This document shows, one piece after another, positions 18,348 through 27,271 of a stretch of DNA of 64,000 nucleotides (within the stretch, counting starts at the first letter, position 1; every line of letters starts with the position of its first letter). Source of the stretch: Rhodobacteraceae bacterium S2214 (GTDB lineage Bacteria; Pseudomonadota; Alphaproteobacteria; Rhodobacterales; Rhodobacteraceae). The position numbers and the translations under genes were made by a program. The DNA is taken from contig CP081161.1 in assembly GCA_025141675.1 (NCBI GenBank), forward strand, positions 2,516,001 through 2,580,000, given 5' to 3'. The notes under the pieces are model-generated. The model saw only the letters and a program-made list of their open reading frames with translations. It did no database searches and was not told the DNA's origin.

Positions 18348-18820
18348 TTTGTGAAACATCAGAGGATTTTCTGGCCGCTTTGCCCGATTTCGGCGCGGTT
18401 GCGGGGCTGGACCTTGGGACCGTCACGATCGGAGTTGCGGTGTCGGATGGCATGCGACAGGTCGGCACCCCGCTTGAGACGATCCGGCGCAAGAAATTCG
18501 GGCTCGACGCTGCGAAACTGCTCGAGATTTGCGCCAAGCGGGACATCAAAGGTCTTGTTCTTGGCCTGCCGATGAACATGGACGGATCGGAAGGGCCGCG
18601 CTGTCAGGCGACCCGCGCATTCGCCCGCAATCTTGAGAAATTGACAGACCTCCCAATCGCTTACTGGGACGAACGTCTGTCCACAGTTGAAGCTGAACGT
18701 GTGTTGATCGCCGCAGACACATCACGCAAACGCCGCGCGGACGTCATTGATCACGTGGCCGCAGGTTTCATCCTGCAGGGGTTGTTAGACCGCCTGTCCT
18801 ACATGAAGAGATCAACATGA
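18344..18820 (+). CDS. ruvX: Putative pre-16S rRNA nuclease / Holliday junction resolvase, YqgF family
   Basis: A 158-residue RNase H-fold protein. Acidic catalytic residues lie in LDLGTVTIGVAVSD (about 24-37), in YWDERLST and in the C-terminal KRRADVIDHVAAGFIL. YqgF in E. coli matures 16S rRNA 5' ends; the older name reflects proposed Holliday-junction cleavage. It overlaps both ccmI and the DUF1289 gene by 4 bp, forming a three-gene unit. Confidence 0.92.
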   Translation: MICETSEDFLAALPDFGAVAGLDLGTVTIGVAVSDGMRQVGTPLETIRRKKFGLDAAKLLEICAKRDIKGLVLGLPMNMDGSEGPRCQATRAFARNLEKLTDLPIAYWDERLSTVEAERVLIAADTSRKRRADVIDHVAAGFILQGLLDRLSYMKRST

Positions 18821-19050
18821 GCGACGAGATCTGGAAACGCGCTGAAATCGACAGCCCATGCGTGAAGGTCTGTGTGATTCATCCCGAAACGCGGCTGTGC
18901 ACCGGTTGCTTGCGGTCGATTGACGAGATTGGCGCGTGGTCTGGCATGACGCCTGAGGCGCGTAAGCTTGTGATGGATGCCCTGCCGGATCGGGCTAGTC
19001 TGATCACGAAACGGCGTGGTGGACGTGCGGCAAGGCTTGCCCGCGATTAA
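18817..19050 (+). CDS. DUF1289 family small cysteine protein
   Basis: A 77-residue protein with the DUF1289 signature SPCVKVC and CTGCLRSIDEI: four cysteines in a CxxxC...CxxC arrangement that could bind a metal or Fe-S cluster. The function of the family is unknown. It is the third gene of the ccmI-ruvX unit. Its stop codon overlaps the stop of the convergent ABC ATPase gene by 3 bp. Confidence 0.88.
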   Translation: MSDEIWKRAEIDSPCVKVCVIHPETRLCTGCLRSIDEIGAWSGMTPEARKLVMDALPDRASLITKRRGGRAARLARD

Positions 19051-20123
19051 GCGTGTGGGAAGACAAAGCAGCGGTCGCGGCGGATCATGATCCACAATGG
19101 CGTGCCAGCTTTTGGTAGAAACACGGATGGCACGCGCGCCTTGAGCACCGACCCGTCGTAGTCCATCACGAATTCGACCAGACTGTCAGCCCCCATGAAC
19201 CGCGCGCGGCGGACGATGCCGCGTGCTGGTGTGCCTTCGGACGGCGTTGGGTTGGGCCCGCGTCCGCCGCGATCAAAGTCGATTTTCAAGTGCTGCGGGC
19301 GAATGACGATGTCCACTTTGGTGCCGTCAACAAAGCCCGGCGCCAAGAATTGCCCAAACGGTGTATCCGTTAGCGCCCCTTGAACTTTGCTGGGGATCAC
19401 GTTGATATCGCTGAAGAAAGCTGCAGCTTCGCGGTCCGCAGGCGCGTTGTAGATGTTGTAAGGAGCGCCGCGTTGCACGACAACGCCGCCCCGCATCAGG
19501 GCGATTTCATCGGCCATGCGCATCGCTTCACCCGGCTCGTGCGTGACAAGTAGAACGGCGGTCCCTTCTTCTTTCAGAACCTCAAGCGTTTCGTCGCGGA
19601 TGTCGTCGCGCAGGCGGTCATCAAGGCCGGAAAACGGTTCGTCCATCAACATGACGCGCGGGCTTGGTGCGAGCGCGCGGGCGAGTGCGATACGTTGTTG
19701 TTCGCCGCCGGACAGTTCGTGAGGATAGGCATCGGCGTGGCGCGACATCCCGACTTTGGCGAGCAATTTGGTCACGCGATCAGCCACTTCGGCCTTGGGG
19801 GCGCGCAATCCAAAAGCGACGTTTTGCGTCACGCTAAGGTGTGGGAAAAGCGCGAAGTCTTGGAACATCAGCCCGATTGACCGCCCTTCTGGCGGGATCG
19901 ACATGGTGCCATCGCAGACCAATTGACCATCCACGTAGATGCTGCCGCTATCTTGGGTTTCGACGCCCGCGATCATCCGCAAAGTCGTCGATTTGCCGCA
20001 GCCGGACGGTCCCAGCAAACAGGTGACCTGCCCCGGCATCACGCTGAGCGACACATCGTTCACGACCGCGCGTCCTGCAAACGCCTTGCGCAGGTTCCGA
20101 ATTTCAAGACGCGGAGTGGTCAT
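19047..20123 (-). CDS. ABC transporter ATP-binding protein (iron(III)/polyamine-type importer ATPase)
   Basis: A 358-residue ATPase with Walker A GPSGCGKST, signature LSGGEQQR, Walker B VMLMDEPFSGLDD and a C-terminal TOBE-like region (about 240-358) that usually senses or binds substrate. The best family match is the FbpC/PotA type of importer ATPase. No permease or binding-protein gene is next to it, so its partner lies elsewhere or outside the window. It follows the DNA-repair gene after 67 bp. Confidence 0.88.
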   Translation of the reverse strand: MTTPRLEIRNLRKAFAGRAVVNDVSLSVMPGQVTCLLGPSGCGKSTTLRMIAGVETQDSGSIYVDGQLVCDGTMSIPPEGRSIGLMFQDFALFPHLSVTQNVAFGLRAPKAEVADRVTKLLAKVGMSRHADAYPHELSGGEQQRIALARALAPSPRVMLMDEPFSGLDDRLRDDIRDETLEVLKEEGTAVLLVTHEPGEAMRMADEIALMRGGVVVQRGAPYNIYNAPADREAAAFFSDINVIPSKVQGALTDTPFGQFLAPGFVDGTKVDIVIRPQHLKIDFDRGGRGPNPTPSEGTPARGIVRRARFMGADSLVEFVMDYDGSVLKARVPSVFLPKAGTPLWIMIRRDRCFVFPHA

Positions 20124-20190
20124 GTGGGGCTAATCCCTAGTGAAACGATTGGTCTTTGCGTCCCTAACAACAGGCGTTCGCGGGGGCAAG

Positions 20191-21309
20191 TCAGGTGAGC
20201 GCAAAAGGTAGGCTGGCGCGAATGCGACCGTTCACCTGTAAATGGATACGGTGGGCACCGGGATACAAGGTAAATGTCGTCGCGTTATCCTTGAATGTGT
20301 GCTTTTTCTTGAGCGTCACTGGCACATTTGCTTTGAGGTCTAACACCTTGAACTTGGATACTTTTGGTGCCGTCGTCCCGTTTGATTTCACAAAATCGAT
20401 CACGTAGTCCACGATGATTGGCGCATCTGATTTGCTCGACAGTGTTGTCGTAATCTCCAAGGCCTCACCACGTGCAACCGTCTCAGACGAAATCGCGAAA
20501 TTCACCACGTCAACCGCTGCATCGGGTGCATAACCCAGATGCGCCATTGCCCCGGGATGACCCGCCTTGATCAAGCCACGCAGGGCATGTTTGGCCATCC
20601 AGTTCAGCTCTGCCGTGGTTTGTGTGCCGGTATCGCGCCAGTCAGACAATTGATCCAGAACGACATCCGGTTCCTTTTTGGTGATATCATTCAGATGGTT
20701 AGCGACCGATCTTGTCACGTATCGTGTGGGGTCGTTGTGCAACTTATCGAGCAGCGGCAACGTGTGGTCCTGCGTTACCCCAATGCTTTGCCCCCAAGGC
20801 AGCTTTGGCCGCGTGCCTTCGCTCACAAGTCGGCGCACGTGGTAATTCGGATCAACGGCCCAGTCCTGCATGCGCTCTAACACCGCAGCTTCGTGGGTGT
20901 TGAGAAAGGCGCGGATCGAGAATTCCATCGAGAAGCGCTTTGTGATGTCTTCCAGCAGATCCAAAGACGTTGAAAGGTGACCCTCAAGCCCATGATTTTC
21001 AACATAAACACCCAAAGGTGCGTAGATGAAATGGCCGAAGTCATCGTCGGTCTTGTCTGTGCTTAGCGGCGGTGGCATTCCGGCTTGGATCGCGTCAGCC
21101 GCCGCCTGAAAATCTGTGGGTAGATGATCGGCGAGCACCTCTGCGATCCATGCGATCCGCGCCTTTAATTCCAACGGCCCGAGGCCAGCCATGACCTGAT
21201 CAACAAACGGCTGCGCTTTGAACACGCCCGCGTCGGCAAAACCGTTCGCCAGACGCGTGACCGTGTCGGTGTTGAACAAGTCGTCCTTTAGGCTGTACCC
21301 CGCTGCCAT
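20191..21309 (-). CDS. DNA alkylation repair protein (AlkD-like HEAT-repeat family)
   Basis: A 372-residue helical repeat protein. The YHVRRLVSEGTRPKLPWG stretch at about 172-190 is characteristic of AlkD-like alkylpurine DNA glycosylases. The N-terminal two thirds are alpha-helical HEAT-like repeats, and the C-terminal ~110 residues are beta-rich, ending in LQVNGRIRASLPFALT. Function from family: removal of bulky or charged alkylated bases. The start lies 1 bp after the SDR gene stop, so it is coupled to that gene. Confidence 0.8.
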   Translation of the reverse strand: MAAGYSLKDDLFNTDTVTRLANGFADAGVFKAQPFVDQVMAGLGPLELKARIAWIAEVLADHLPTDFQAAADAIQAGMPPPLSTDKTDDDFGHFIYAPLGVYVENHGLEGHLSTSLDLLEDITKRFSMEFSIRAFLNTHEAAVLERMQDWAVDPNYHVRRLVSEGTRPKLPWGQSIGVTQDHTLPLLDKLHNDPTRYVTRSVANHLNDITKKEPDVVLDQLSDWRDTGTQTTAELNWMAKHALRGLIKAGHPGAMAHLGYAPDAAVDVVNFAISSETVARGEALEITTTLSSKSDAPIIVDYVIDFVKSNGTTAPKVSKFKVLDLKANVPVTLKKKHTFKDNATTFTLYPGAHRIHLQVNGRIRASLPFALT

Positions 21310-21310
21310 T

Positions 21311-22090
21311 TTACAGCGTCGCGTTCACGGCGCCGCCATCCAGCAGGATGTTCTGACCAACCATAAAGCCCGCATGCTGCGAACACATGAACGCGCAGGT
21401 CGCACCGAATTCGGCGGATGTGCCGTAACGACGGGCCGGAATTGTTGCTTCGCGTTGCGCTTGTGCCGTGGCGAGGTCGATGCCTTGCGCTTTCATCACG
21501 CCTTCATCAAGGCTGGCCGCGCGGTCCGTCGCGTGGATACCCGGCAGCAGGTTATTGATCGTGACACCGTGTTCGGCGACCTGCCGTGATGTGCCAGCGA
21601 CAAAGCCGGTCAGACCCGCACGCGCTGTGTTGGATAAGCCGAGCTGCGGAATCGGCGATTTGACGGAAACCGAGGTGATGTTGACGATCCGTCCCCACCC
21701 CTTTGCGATCATGCCCGGCAAGGCCGCCTGCATCAGTGCGATCGGCGTCAGCATGTTCGCGTCGGCGGCTGCAATGAAATCATCGCGGTTCCAATCGGAC
21801 CATAAGCCCGGAGGTGGGCCACCTGCGTTTGTGACCAGAATGTCGATGTCGCCTGCGGCTTCCAGAACGGCGGCGCGGCCTTCTTCGGTTGTGACGTCCG
21901 CGGCGACGGTCACGACGTCAACACCATGTTCCGACCGGATCGCGTCAGCCGTTGCTTCCAGAGCCTCAGCGCCACGCGCGTTCATCACAAGGTTCACCCC
22001 TGCGGCGGCGAGCGCTTCTGCGCAGCCACGCCCCAAGCCCTTTGACGATGCGCATACCAATGCACGTTTCCCAGAAATTCCTAGTTCCAT
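21311..22090 (-). CDS. SDR-family oxidoreductase with altered catalytic motif
   Basis: A 259-residue Rossmann protein. The cofactor motif is altered to CASSKGLGRG, and the NAGG motif is present. After the catalytic Ser region (ITSVSVKSPIPQL) the classical YxxxK is missing and the sequence reads LSNTARAGL, so the general-base Tyr is replaced. Such members may be atypical reductases or isomerases. It is the first gene of a unit with the DNA alkylation repair protein (1-bp gap). The substrate is unknown. Confidence 0.85.
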   Translation of the reverse strand: MELGISGKRALVCASSKGLGRGCAEALAAAGVNLVMNARGAEALEATADAIRSEHGVDVVTVAADVTTEEGRAAVLEAAGDIDILVTNAGGPPPGLWSDWNRDDFIAAADANMLTPIALMQAALPGMIAKGWGRIVNITSVSVKSPIPQLGLSNTARAGLTGFVAGTSRQVAEHGVTINNLLPGIHATDRAASLDEGVMKAQGIDLATAQAQREATIPARRYGTSAEFGATCAFMCSQHAGFMVGQNILLDGGAVNATL

Positions 22091-22241
22091 GTGAAGTCTC
22101 CCAATCTGCTTGATGAATGGCTAGCACCGTCGCACCCGTCCAGCAATGCTGCGAATGTGTTACGGTCGCGTTGACCTTATCCTGCCGCGCACGTAACCTA
22201 TCGATTAAAGTTTGAGTAACCCATCTTCCCGAGCATTCTGC

Positions 22242-23246
22242 ATGTCCCAATCGACTAACCCACTGACAAAACAAACGATTATCGTTTATCGGGCGGCTGA
22301 TCTGTTGGTGACAGAGGGCGTTGCCGAAGGCGACACGCTTTCGTTTGCAGATGAATTAGTCATGGACGACACTTATCAGCTGCACAGGTCAGCGCGGCGC
22401 GGTCGGTTGACGATGGCCGTCAACGAAGATGGCCCCGGTTTTTTACTGATGGAAGACAGCCAATTCGGGACCTCGGGCAACCAAGTCATTCTGGATTCCT
22501 GCATCACCGTCATGGCGCCCGACGGGACAACCTTTGAAGGGTTGATCTTCGTTGAAATCGAAGCGGATGGCGTCGAGGATATCTACTTCTTGCCGCTTGC
22601 CAACATTCAGACCGATACGGATTACCGTTTGGTTGGTATTGATCGCCAATCCGCCGTGACCCGTTTTGCCGAAGTCGCCTGTGTGTCCTTCACACGGGGC
22701 ACGCACATTACGATGGCGTCCGGCAGGCAGACCCCGATTGAAGACCTGAAGGCCGGCGACAAAGTGTTGACGCGTGACGATGGCCCGCAAGAAATCCAGT
22801 GGATCAGCCAGACCACATTGCGCGCCATTGGCCGCTACGCCCCTGTCGTGATCAAGAAGGGCGTTTTGCATAATGAAAACGATCTGATTGTCAGCCCTGA
22901 CCATCGGCTGTTTGTGTATCAACGTCAGGATCGTCTTGGCGCCGGTCGGTCAGAGGTGTTAGTGAAGGTCCGTCATTTAATCAACGGCGAGACCGTATAT
23001 CAAAAAGACGATGGTTTTGTAGACTATTTCCAGCTGTTGTTCGAAAATCACCAGATCATCTACGCCGAAGGGATCGCTGCGGAATCTCTGCTGATTGATC
23101 CCAGAACACGGGCTGCTTTGCCTGAAGGTGTGAACCCGTCTGGCGCCGGTCACGCGCATCGCCCGCATCTGGATTACGAAGTACAGGAAGGCTTGCTGTC
23201 GCAACCGGATGCCGTTGAATTGTTGCGCAAGGCGTCCTCGGATTAA
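22242..23246 (+). CDS. Hint-domain protein (Hedgehog/intein-type module)
   Basis: A 334-residue protein. The N-terminal ~145 residues form a beta-rich module of unknown type. From about residue 150 the sequence CVSFTRGTHITMASGRQTP, then IEDLKAGDKVLTRDDGPQEI and VSPDHRLFVYQ, is the Hint_2 pattern, with the nucleophile Cys, TxxH-like block and self-processing fold. Roseobacters carry many such stand-alone Hint proteins of unproven role, often secreted or surface-linked. The ATG at 22242 (MSQSTNPL) is preferred over a TTG ten codons upstream. It has no signal peptide. It converges on the lipoprotein gene with a 3-bp gap. Confidence 0.82.
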   Translation: MSQSTNPLTKQTIIVYRAADLLVTEGVAEGDTLSFADELVMDDTYQLHRSARRGRLTMAVNEDGPGFLLMEDSQFGTSGNQVILDSCITVMAPDGTTFEGLIFVEIEADGVEDIYFLPLANIQTDTDYRLVGIDRQSAVTRFAEVACVSFTRGTHITMASGRQTPIEDLKAGDKVLTRDDGPQEIQWISQTTLRAIGRYAPVVIKKGVLHNENDLIVSPDHRLFVYQRQDRLGAGRSEVLVKVRHLINGETVYQKDDGFVDYFQLLFENHQIIYAEGIAAESLLIDPRTRAALPEGVNPSGAGHAHRPHLDYEVQEGLLSQPDAVELLRKASSD

Positions 23247-23249
23247 CGA

Positions 23250-23786
23250 TTAAGGCACCCGCCCCGCTTGGAAACTGCCCGACAATGGCGCGTTGCGACC
23301 CAGTTGTTGTGCGATGCCGCTGATGCGCCCTGCGATGGCGCTTTGGTTGTCCTCTAAAACCTCGCCAGCCATTTGCCCCGAAATCAGATAGCTATCAGTT
23401 CCGGACCGAAGTGATCCTGACAACTGGCTGGACATTAATAGGGCTGTGTCAGTGTCGTTTAGGCTGCCCCCGCTTAGGAACAACTGCCCTGTGACCGCCG
23501 ACCCCGATGCCGTTTCAAAACCTGATGCGAAACCCGTGACCGGCTCTGCCCCCCCATCGAAGTCGACGTCGAGCGACATGGTGCCAGTTAAATTTACGGC
23601 AGTCGATAATACGGGCACAAAGGCCAGCGTCGTTGGCCCCCGATAAGAGGCGGTCCCAGTGGGTGTCGGATCAGGTTCGGGTTCAATGAACTTGGGTAGT
23701 TCGTCGATCGGATCAACGACCGAATTGCCACCGCCGCCGCTGCAGGCAGTTAGGAGAAGAATGAGAGGAAGTGTCAGATACCGCAT
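23250..23786 (-). CDS. Lipoprotein with transferrin-binding-protein-like beta domain
   Basis: A 178-residue protein with a lipoprotein signal peptide (lipobox LTAC, acylated Cys15), a Gly/Pro-rich linker and a beta-rich domain. The pattern GTASYRGPTTLAF, then TMSLDVDFDGGAEPVTGFAS, resembles TbpB-like small beta-barrel lipoproteins. A second protein of the same layout is encoded at 44119-44715. Outer-membrane or surface location is inferred; the ligand is unknown. It lies 54 bp after the gene at 23841-24659 on the same strand. Confidence 0.72.
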   Translation of the reverse strand: MRYLTLPLILLLTACSGGGGNSVVDPIDELPKFIEPEPDPTPTGTASYRGPTTLAFVPVLSTAVNLTGTMSLDVDFDGGAEPVTGFASGFETASGSAVTGQLFLSGGSLNDTDTALLMSSQLSGSLRSGTDSYLISGQMAGEVLEDNQSAIAGRISGIAQQLGRNAPLSGSFQAGRVP

Positions 23787-23840
23787 ACCTCTTGGTCGGG
23801 TATTTTGGTTAACAAATCCTTACGTTGTGACGACGCCCCA

Positions 23841-24659
23841 TCAATCCGTCACCGTCGCATGTTCCAAGAACGCCTGCATCGTTCCCAGTTGCCGGAAGTG
23901 AAGCCGCGTCGCTTCAGCCTCTTGTTCGTCAGAGATACCGATGTGGCCACTTTCGGTGCGTGCCTCAATCGGCCATCCAAGCACGCGGTGCATATCCAGC
24001 GCGATATAAGTCATGTCGCCATAGGGCCGTTTGGGATCAACGGTTGGCCCTGCGATGTCCCCCGCTTCGAACGCGCCGTACATATCGTCTTCGTCCGGCC
24101 ATTCCCATTGAGCCGCCTTGGCAAGCGCGATGTCAGCGTCCGTGACGGTCATCGTCATGTCAGGCGAAATCGCAAAAAGCGTGTCGGCATTGTCCAGTCC
24201 GCGTTTGCTGCGCGCAAGCCCATCTGCATCCATATTGGACAATGGATATGTCCCTGGTTTCAGCTCTGCCGTGTCCATGAAGATCGACAAAGCCGGCCGC
24301 AAAGCCACCATGAAATGCGCGATCGCAATGTCGTCCGCGTCACCGATCAAGGTCCGGATCAGATCAGGCGCTTTGCCCCCCGTAAAGCTATGCGATGGCA
24401 CGCATTGCGGCGCACCGGATTCCGTGCCGTTCCAATCCAGTCGCATCCGGCGGATCATTGCGATGTGGTCGTCCGTCAATTGAGATGCGACAGGGTATAA
24501 AAGGTCTGAGGACGGCGAAAACAACGTGTCTTGTGCAGCATCGCTTAGCGACGAGTTTGGGCCTGCCATGGCTGCACGGGTGACGGCGTCGATTTGGTCG
24601 GAATCGCCGCTACGGACAGCTTTGAACGCCTGCAATAAGAGACGGAGTTTTGTGAACAT
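23841..24659 (-). CDS. Hypothetical protein (272 aa), unrecognised
   Basis: I do not recognise this family. It encodes 272 residues with no signal peptide and no membrane helix. A basic N-terminal helix (MFTKLRLLLQAFKAVRSG) is followed by an acidic, mixed alpha/beta body with several Trp residues (LDWNG, QWEWPDED). The codon use matches the neighbouring core genes, so it is probably native. It may share a transcript with the downstream lipoprotein gene. It borders the left edge of the accessory region. Confidence 0.65.
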   Translation of the reverse strand: MFTKLRLLLQAFKAVRSGDSDQIDAVTRAAMAGPNSSLSDAAQDTLFSPSSDLLYPVASQLTDDHIAMIRRMRLDWNGTESGAPQCVPSHSFTGGKAPDLIRTLIGDADDIAIAHFMVALRPALSIFMDTAELKPGTYPLSNMDADGLARSKRGLDNADTLFAISPDMTMTVTDADIALAKAAQWEWPDEDDMYGAFEAGDIAGPTVDPKRPYGDMTYIALDMHRVLGWPIEARTESGHIGISDEQEAEATRLHFRQLGTMQAFLEHATVTD

Positions 24660-24887
24660 CTGATACCTCGTAGATTACTACCAATGAGCATTTCGGAATC
24701 GTACGGCAGTGGCAAGCGCGATCGCATCGCCACGCGTCGTTTCCACGCCTGTTGGGGCTGAAAATGCGATGGAAGGAATGCGACATATTAGGGCGAAGTA
24801 GATACGGGCGCGAAAGCAAGTGGATGTGGATTTTTAATTGGAGATGTCCGCTTTGCGGGACAAACCGGACTTATGCAGGCGCGGCTA

Positions 24888-24910
24888 TTGCTGACGCAGC
24901 ATTTTCTCGC
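24888..24910. repeat. Left copy of the 23-bp boundary motif
   Basis: Begins TTGCTGACGCAGCATT and ends CTCGC. The right copy at 38167-38189 differs at two of 23 positions. The core GCTGACGCAGC is an imperfect palindrome. It lies 179 bp before the recombinase stop codon. Confidence 0.55.
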
Positions 24911-25056
24911 ATGTGCGGAAGCCTGATCGCTGCTCCACCGTCGGCGTCACCGAACCGGTCGTTCTTACGAGTAAAACTAGTCTAGATCGCGCCGCATAAA
25001 TCCTAGCGCGATCGCGAAGGACCAATTTTGCGACGGTAACACAGGACCGCTTTGCA

Positions 25057-25083
25057 TTGGCGAACGGTATAACCGCTCGCCAA
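25057..25083. repeat. 27-bp inverted repeat beside the recombinase gene
   Basis: Arms TTGGCGA / TCGCCAA with inner CGGT / ACCG, one mismatch pair between them and a 3-nt centre ATA. It lies 6 bp after the recombinase stop codon. It has no T-run, so it is not a typical terminator. Symmetric arms of about 12 bp next to a tyrosine recombinase could be a crossover site. The remnant at the right end keeps only the CGCCAAC part of it. Confidence 0.4.
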
Positions 25084-25088
25084 CAGGT

Positions 25089-25721
25089 TCAGATGTCGAT
25101 TCTTTCTGCAATGTTTAACGCATCTTCCAGCTCGACACCTAAATAACGCACGGTGCTATCGACCTTCGTATGGCCAAGCAGAAGTTGCACAGCGCGAAGG
25201 TTGCCCGTTTTGCGGTAAATCTCAGCAGCTTTGGTTCGACGCATCGAGTGTGTCCCGTATCCGCTGGGTTCCAAACCTATCGGCGTTACCCAATCACGCA
25301 CAATTCGACCATATTGACGTGTTGAGATATGCGGGCGGTCATGGAAACGGCTCGGAAACATAAAGCGGCACCCGATCATCTCAGGCGACCTTACCCATGC
25401 AATGACGGTATCACGAGTGTTTTCAGTCAGTTCGAACTGAACGGGTTTCTTGGTCTTACTCTGGATCACTGATACCCGCTCGCGAACACGGTCCTCTTTG
25501 GCCAAATCGGCCACGGCGAGTTTGACCAGATCGCAGCCGCGTAGCTTGCTATCGATTGCAACGTTGAACAGTGCAAGGTCACGAAGATAGCCCGCAAGTT
25601 CTAGACGGGCGCGGATGGCCCACACCTGTTTCGGAAGCAGCGGTCGTTTCTGACCGATGATCCGACCTTTATTCCATGCATTGTGTTTTGGGGTGACTGC
25701 GGGAAGTTGGACTCTTGGCAT
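25089..25721 (-). CDS. Compact tyrosine recombinase / integrase
   Basis: A 210-residue catalytic domain with little N-terminal arm-binding domain (usual integrases are 300-400 residues). Catalytic residues are all present: Arg in DSKLRGCDLVKL, His-x-x-Arg in THSMRRTK, His in QLLLGHTK, and Tyr in TVRYLGV. GGAGG precedes ATG 25721; the frame continues upstream but without family similarity. It probably cuts and rejoins DNA at a specific site and may have mobilised the adjacent module. The right-hand remnant shows that the family has duplicated here. The directionality factor is not visible. Confidence 0.88.
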   Translation of the reverse strand: MPRVQLPAVTPKHNAWNKGRIIGQKRPLLPKQVWAIRARLELAGYLRDLALFNVAIDSKLRGCDLVKLAVADLAKEDRVRERVSVIQSKTKKPVQFELTENTRDTVIAWVRSPEMIGCRFMFPSRFHDRPHISTRQYGRIVRDWVTPIGLEPSGYGTHSMRRTKAAEIYRKTGNLRAVQLLLGHTKVDSTVRYLGVELEDALNIAERIDI

Positions 25722-25990
25722 AATATGCCCTCCTATCCACCCTCCACACCCTGACATCAGCACCGCGCTGACGAAGACAACATAGCATTCGTTCGAATGA
25801 TCGTCGTGAAACGGAACTCTCATGCAGTAACTCTGCAATTGCATCTGGCTGCTACGAGCCCAAATCGACCAGTACAGCGCCTTGCGACAGCGTCAGAGCA
25901 CGGCGATCATTTGACAACATCTTTGCACTCTCTCAACGACAAATCTTTGTCTACCCGTAGACGCATTAGGTGCTGTGAACGAAATGTCGC

Positions 25991-27268
25991 TCAGGACAAA
26001 GAAATGGACCGCACAGCATGCTCGACAGCGGCTTTCGTCTGTTCCAGATCCTCTTCGGCGATCGCAAGTGACGGGTAGAGCTTACCCGGGGACTTGAAAA
26101 TCCCATGCTGACGCAGCGTGCTATTGTAGGTCGCGTTGCGTGCGGGATCATCATGCTTGGCGGAGCGGTAGTCGCGACAGGGACTGGTCGTGAAGAAGAT
26201 ATCGAACAATGTTTCATCCCCGCAAATTTGGTGCGGAATACTTGCGGCATCGAGTGCGCTGCTTTGCATGTCCTGCAATGCGCGACCAACTTCGCGCAAG
26301 CGGTCATAGCTGCCTTCGCGTCTGAGGATTTCCATGGTCTTGAGGCCCGCCGCCGCTGCAATCGGATTGCCCGATAGCGTCCCAAGTTGCATGAGCCATC
26401 TGTCACCGCCCACGATGGATTTGTCGAAATGCTGCATGATCTCGGCGCTGGCTCCGAGGGCGGCGAGCGGGAACCCGCCGCCAATGATCTTGCCAAGTGT
26501 GCAAATATCGGGCGTCACGCCATACCGCTCCTGCGCGCCGCCATAAGCCAGCCTGAACCCTGTGACGATTTCATCAAAGATCAGCAAGACGCTGTACTTG
26601 TCACACAGATCGCGCAGGCCTTGAAGATAACCGGGGGCGGCGGGAATGATCCGTTGCAGAGGTTCTGCGATGATGGCTGCGACGTCGTCGTGTTCGCTCA
26701 GCAAAGTCTCAACAGCTGCTAAATCGTTGAACGGTGCGATCAGCATCTGGTCCGCGACGCCCTGTGGGATACCCGCGCTGTCTGGCACCGCTTGAGGAAA
26801 ATTGACGCGCTCGGCGGGTGCAAGGCTCATCTGGGCCTCCGCGCTCATTCCGTGGTAACCGCCTTCGAACTTCAGGATTTTATCTTTGCCAGTATAGGCG
26901 CGCGCAAGACGAATAGCGTACATGTCGGCCTCGCCGCCTGACGCAACAAAACGGACCTGTTCGCAACATGGGACCGCATCCACAATGGCCTCTGCCAGCT
27001 CGATACCTTTGGCGTTGTTGGCAAAGAAGGTCATACCTTTGGGAAGTTGTTCCAATACAGCTTCCATTACCTCGGAGTGGCCGTGGCCAAGCAACATCGG
27101 GCCAGACCCGATCAGGTAGTCGATATATTCGTTGCCGTCTTCGTCCCAAACGTGGCTGCCGTCGCCGCGCGCAATCACAATGCCGGGATCGAAATTGCCA
27201 AATCCGCCTGCGGGCAAAACTGCGCGGGCGCGTGTGATCCATTCAGATTGTGATGTCAGTTTTTGCAT
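25991..27268 (-). CDS. Class III PLP aminotransferase (glutamate-1-semialdehyde aminomutase-like)
   Basis: A 425-residue fold-type I PLP enzyme. The cofactor Lys is Lys260 in TLGKIIGGGFP. Asp232 of FDEIVTGFR binds the pyridine nitrogen. GGEADMYAIRLARAYTG matches the phosphate-binding region. It resembles HemL (glutamate-1-semialdehyde 2,1-aminomutase) and related omega-aminotransferases, but its place in a catabolic operon speaks for an aminotransferase or amino-shifting role on a pathway intermediate rather than haem synthesis. It is the last gene of the leftward operon, 3 bp after the enolase-superfamily gene. Confidence 0.85.
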   Translation of the reverse strand: MQKLTSQSEWITRARAVLPAGGFGNFDPGIVIARGDGSHVWDEDGNEYIDYLIGSGPMLLGHGHSEVMEAVLEQLPKGMTFFANNAKGIELAEAIVDAVPCCEQVRFVASGGEADMYAIRLARAYTGKDKILKFEGGYHGMSAEAQMSLAPAERVNFPQAVPDSAGIPQGVADQMLIAPFNDLAAVETLLSEHDDVAAIIAEPLQRIIPAAPGYLQGLRDLCDKYSVLLIFDEIVTGFRLAYGGAQERYGVTPDICTLGKIIGGGFPLAALGASAEIMQHFDKSIVGGDRWLMQLGTLSGNPIAAAAGLKTMEILRREGSYDRLREVGRALQDMQSSALDAASIPHQICGDETLFDIFFTTSPCRDYRSAKHDDPARNATYNSTLRQHGIFKSPGKLYPSLAIAEEDLEQTKAAVEHAVRSISLS

Positions 27269-27271
27269 GGT

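Larger units (their letters stand above)
24660..25088. other. Non-coding left boundary of the accessory island
   Basis: 429 bp without a credible gene. It is AT-richer than the flanking genes. It contains a GTCCGC / GCGGGAC hairpin near 24846-24861, the 23-bp motif repeated at the right end (24888-24910), a GATCGCGC / GCGCGATC inverted repeat at 24985-25013, and the large inverted repeat at 25057-25083 next to the recombinase stop codon. Reading frames here have no start site or composition that supports a protein. Confidence 0.6.

Noticed and set aside
24752..24985. 77-codon rightward open frame left of the recombinase
   Set aside because: It overlaps the repeated motif and hairpins and has no Shine-Dalgarno; the sequence looks like decayed intergenic DNA.
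24985..25013. GATCGCGC / GCGCGATC inverted repeat as recombinase terminator
   Set aside because: Loop of 13 nt and only a short distant T-run; noted in the boundary entry but not called as a terminator.
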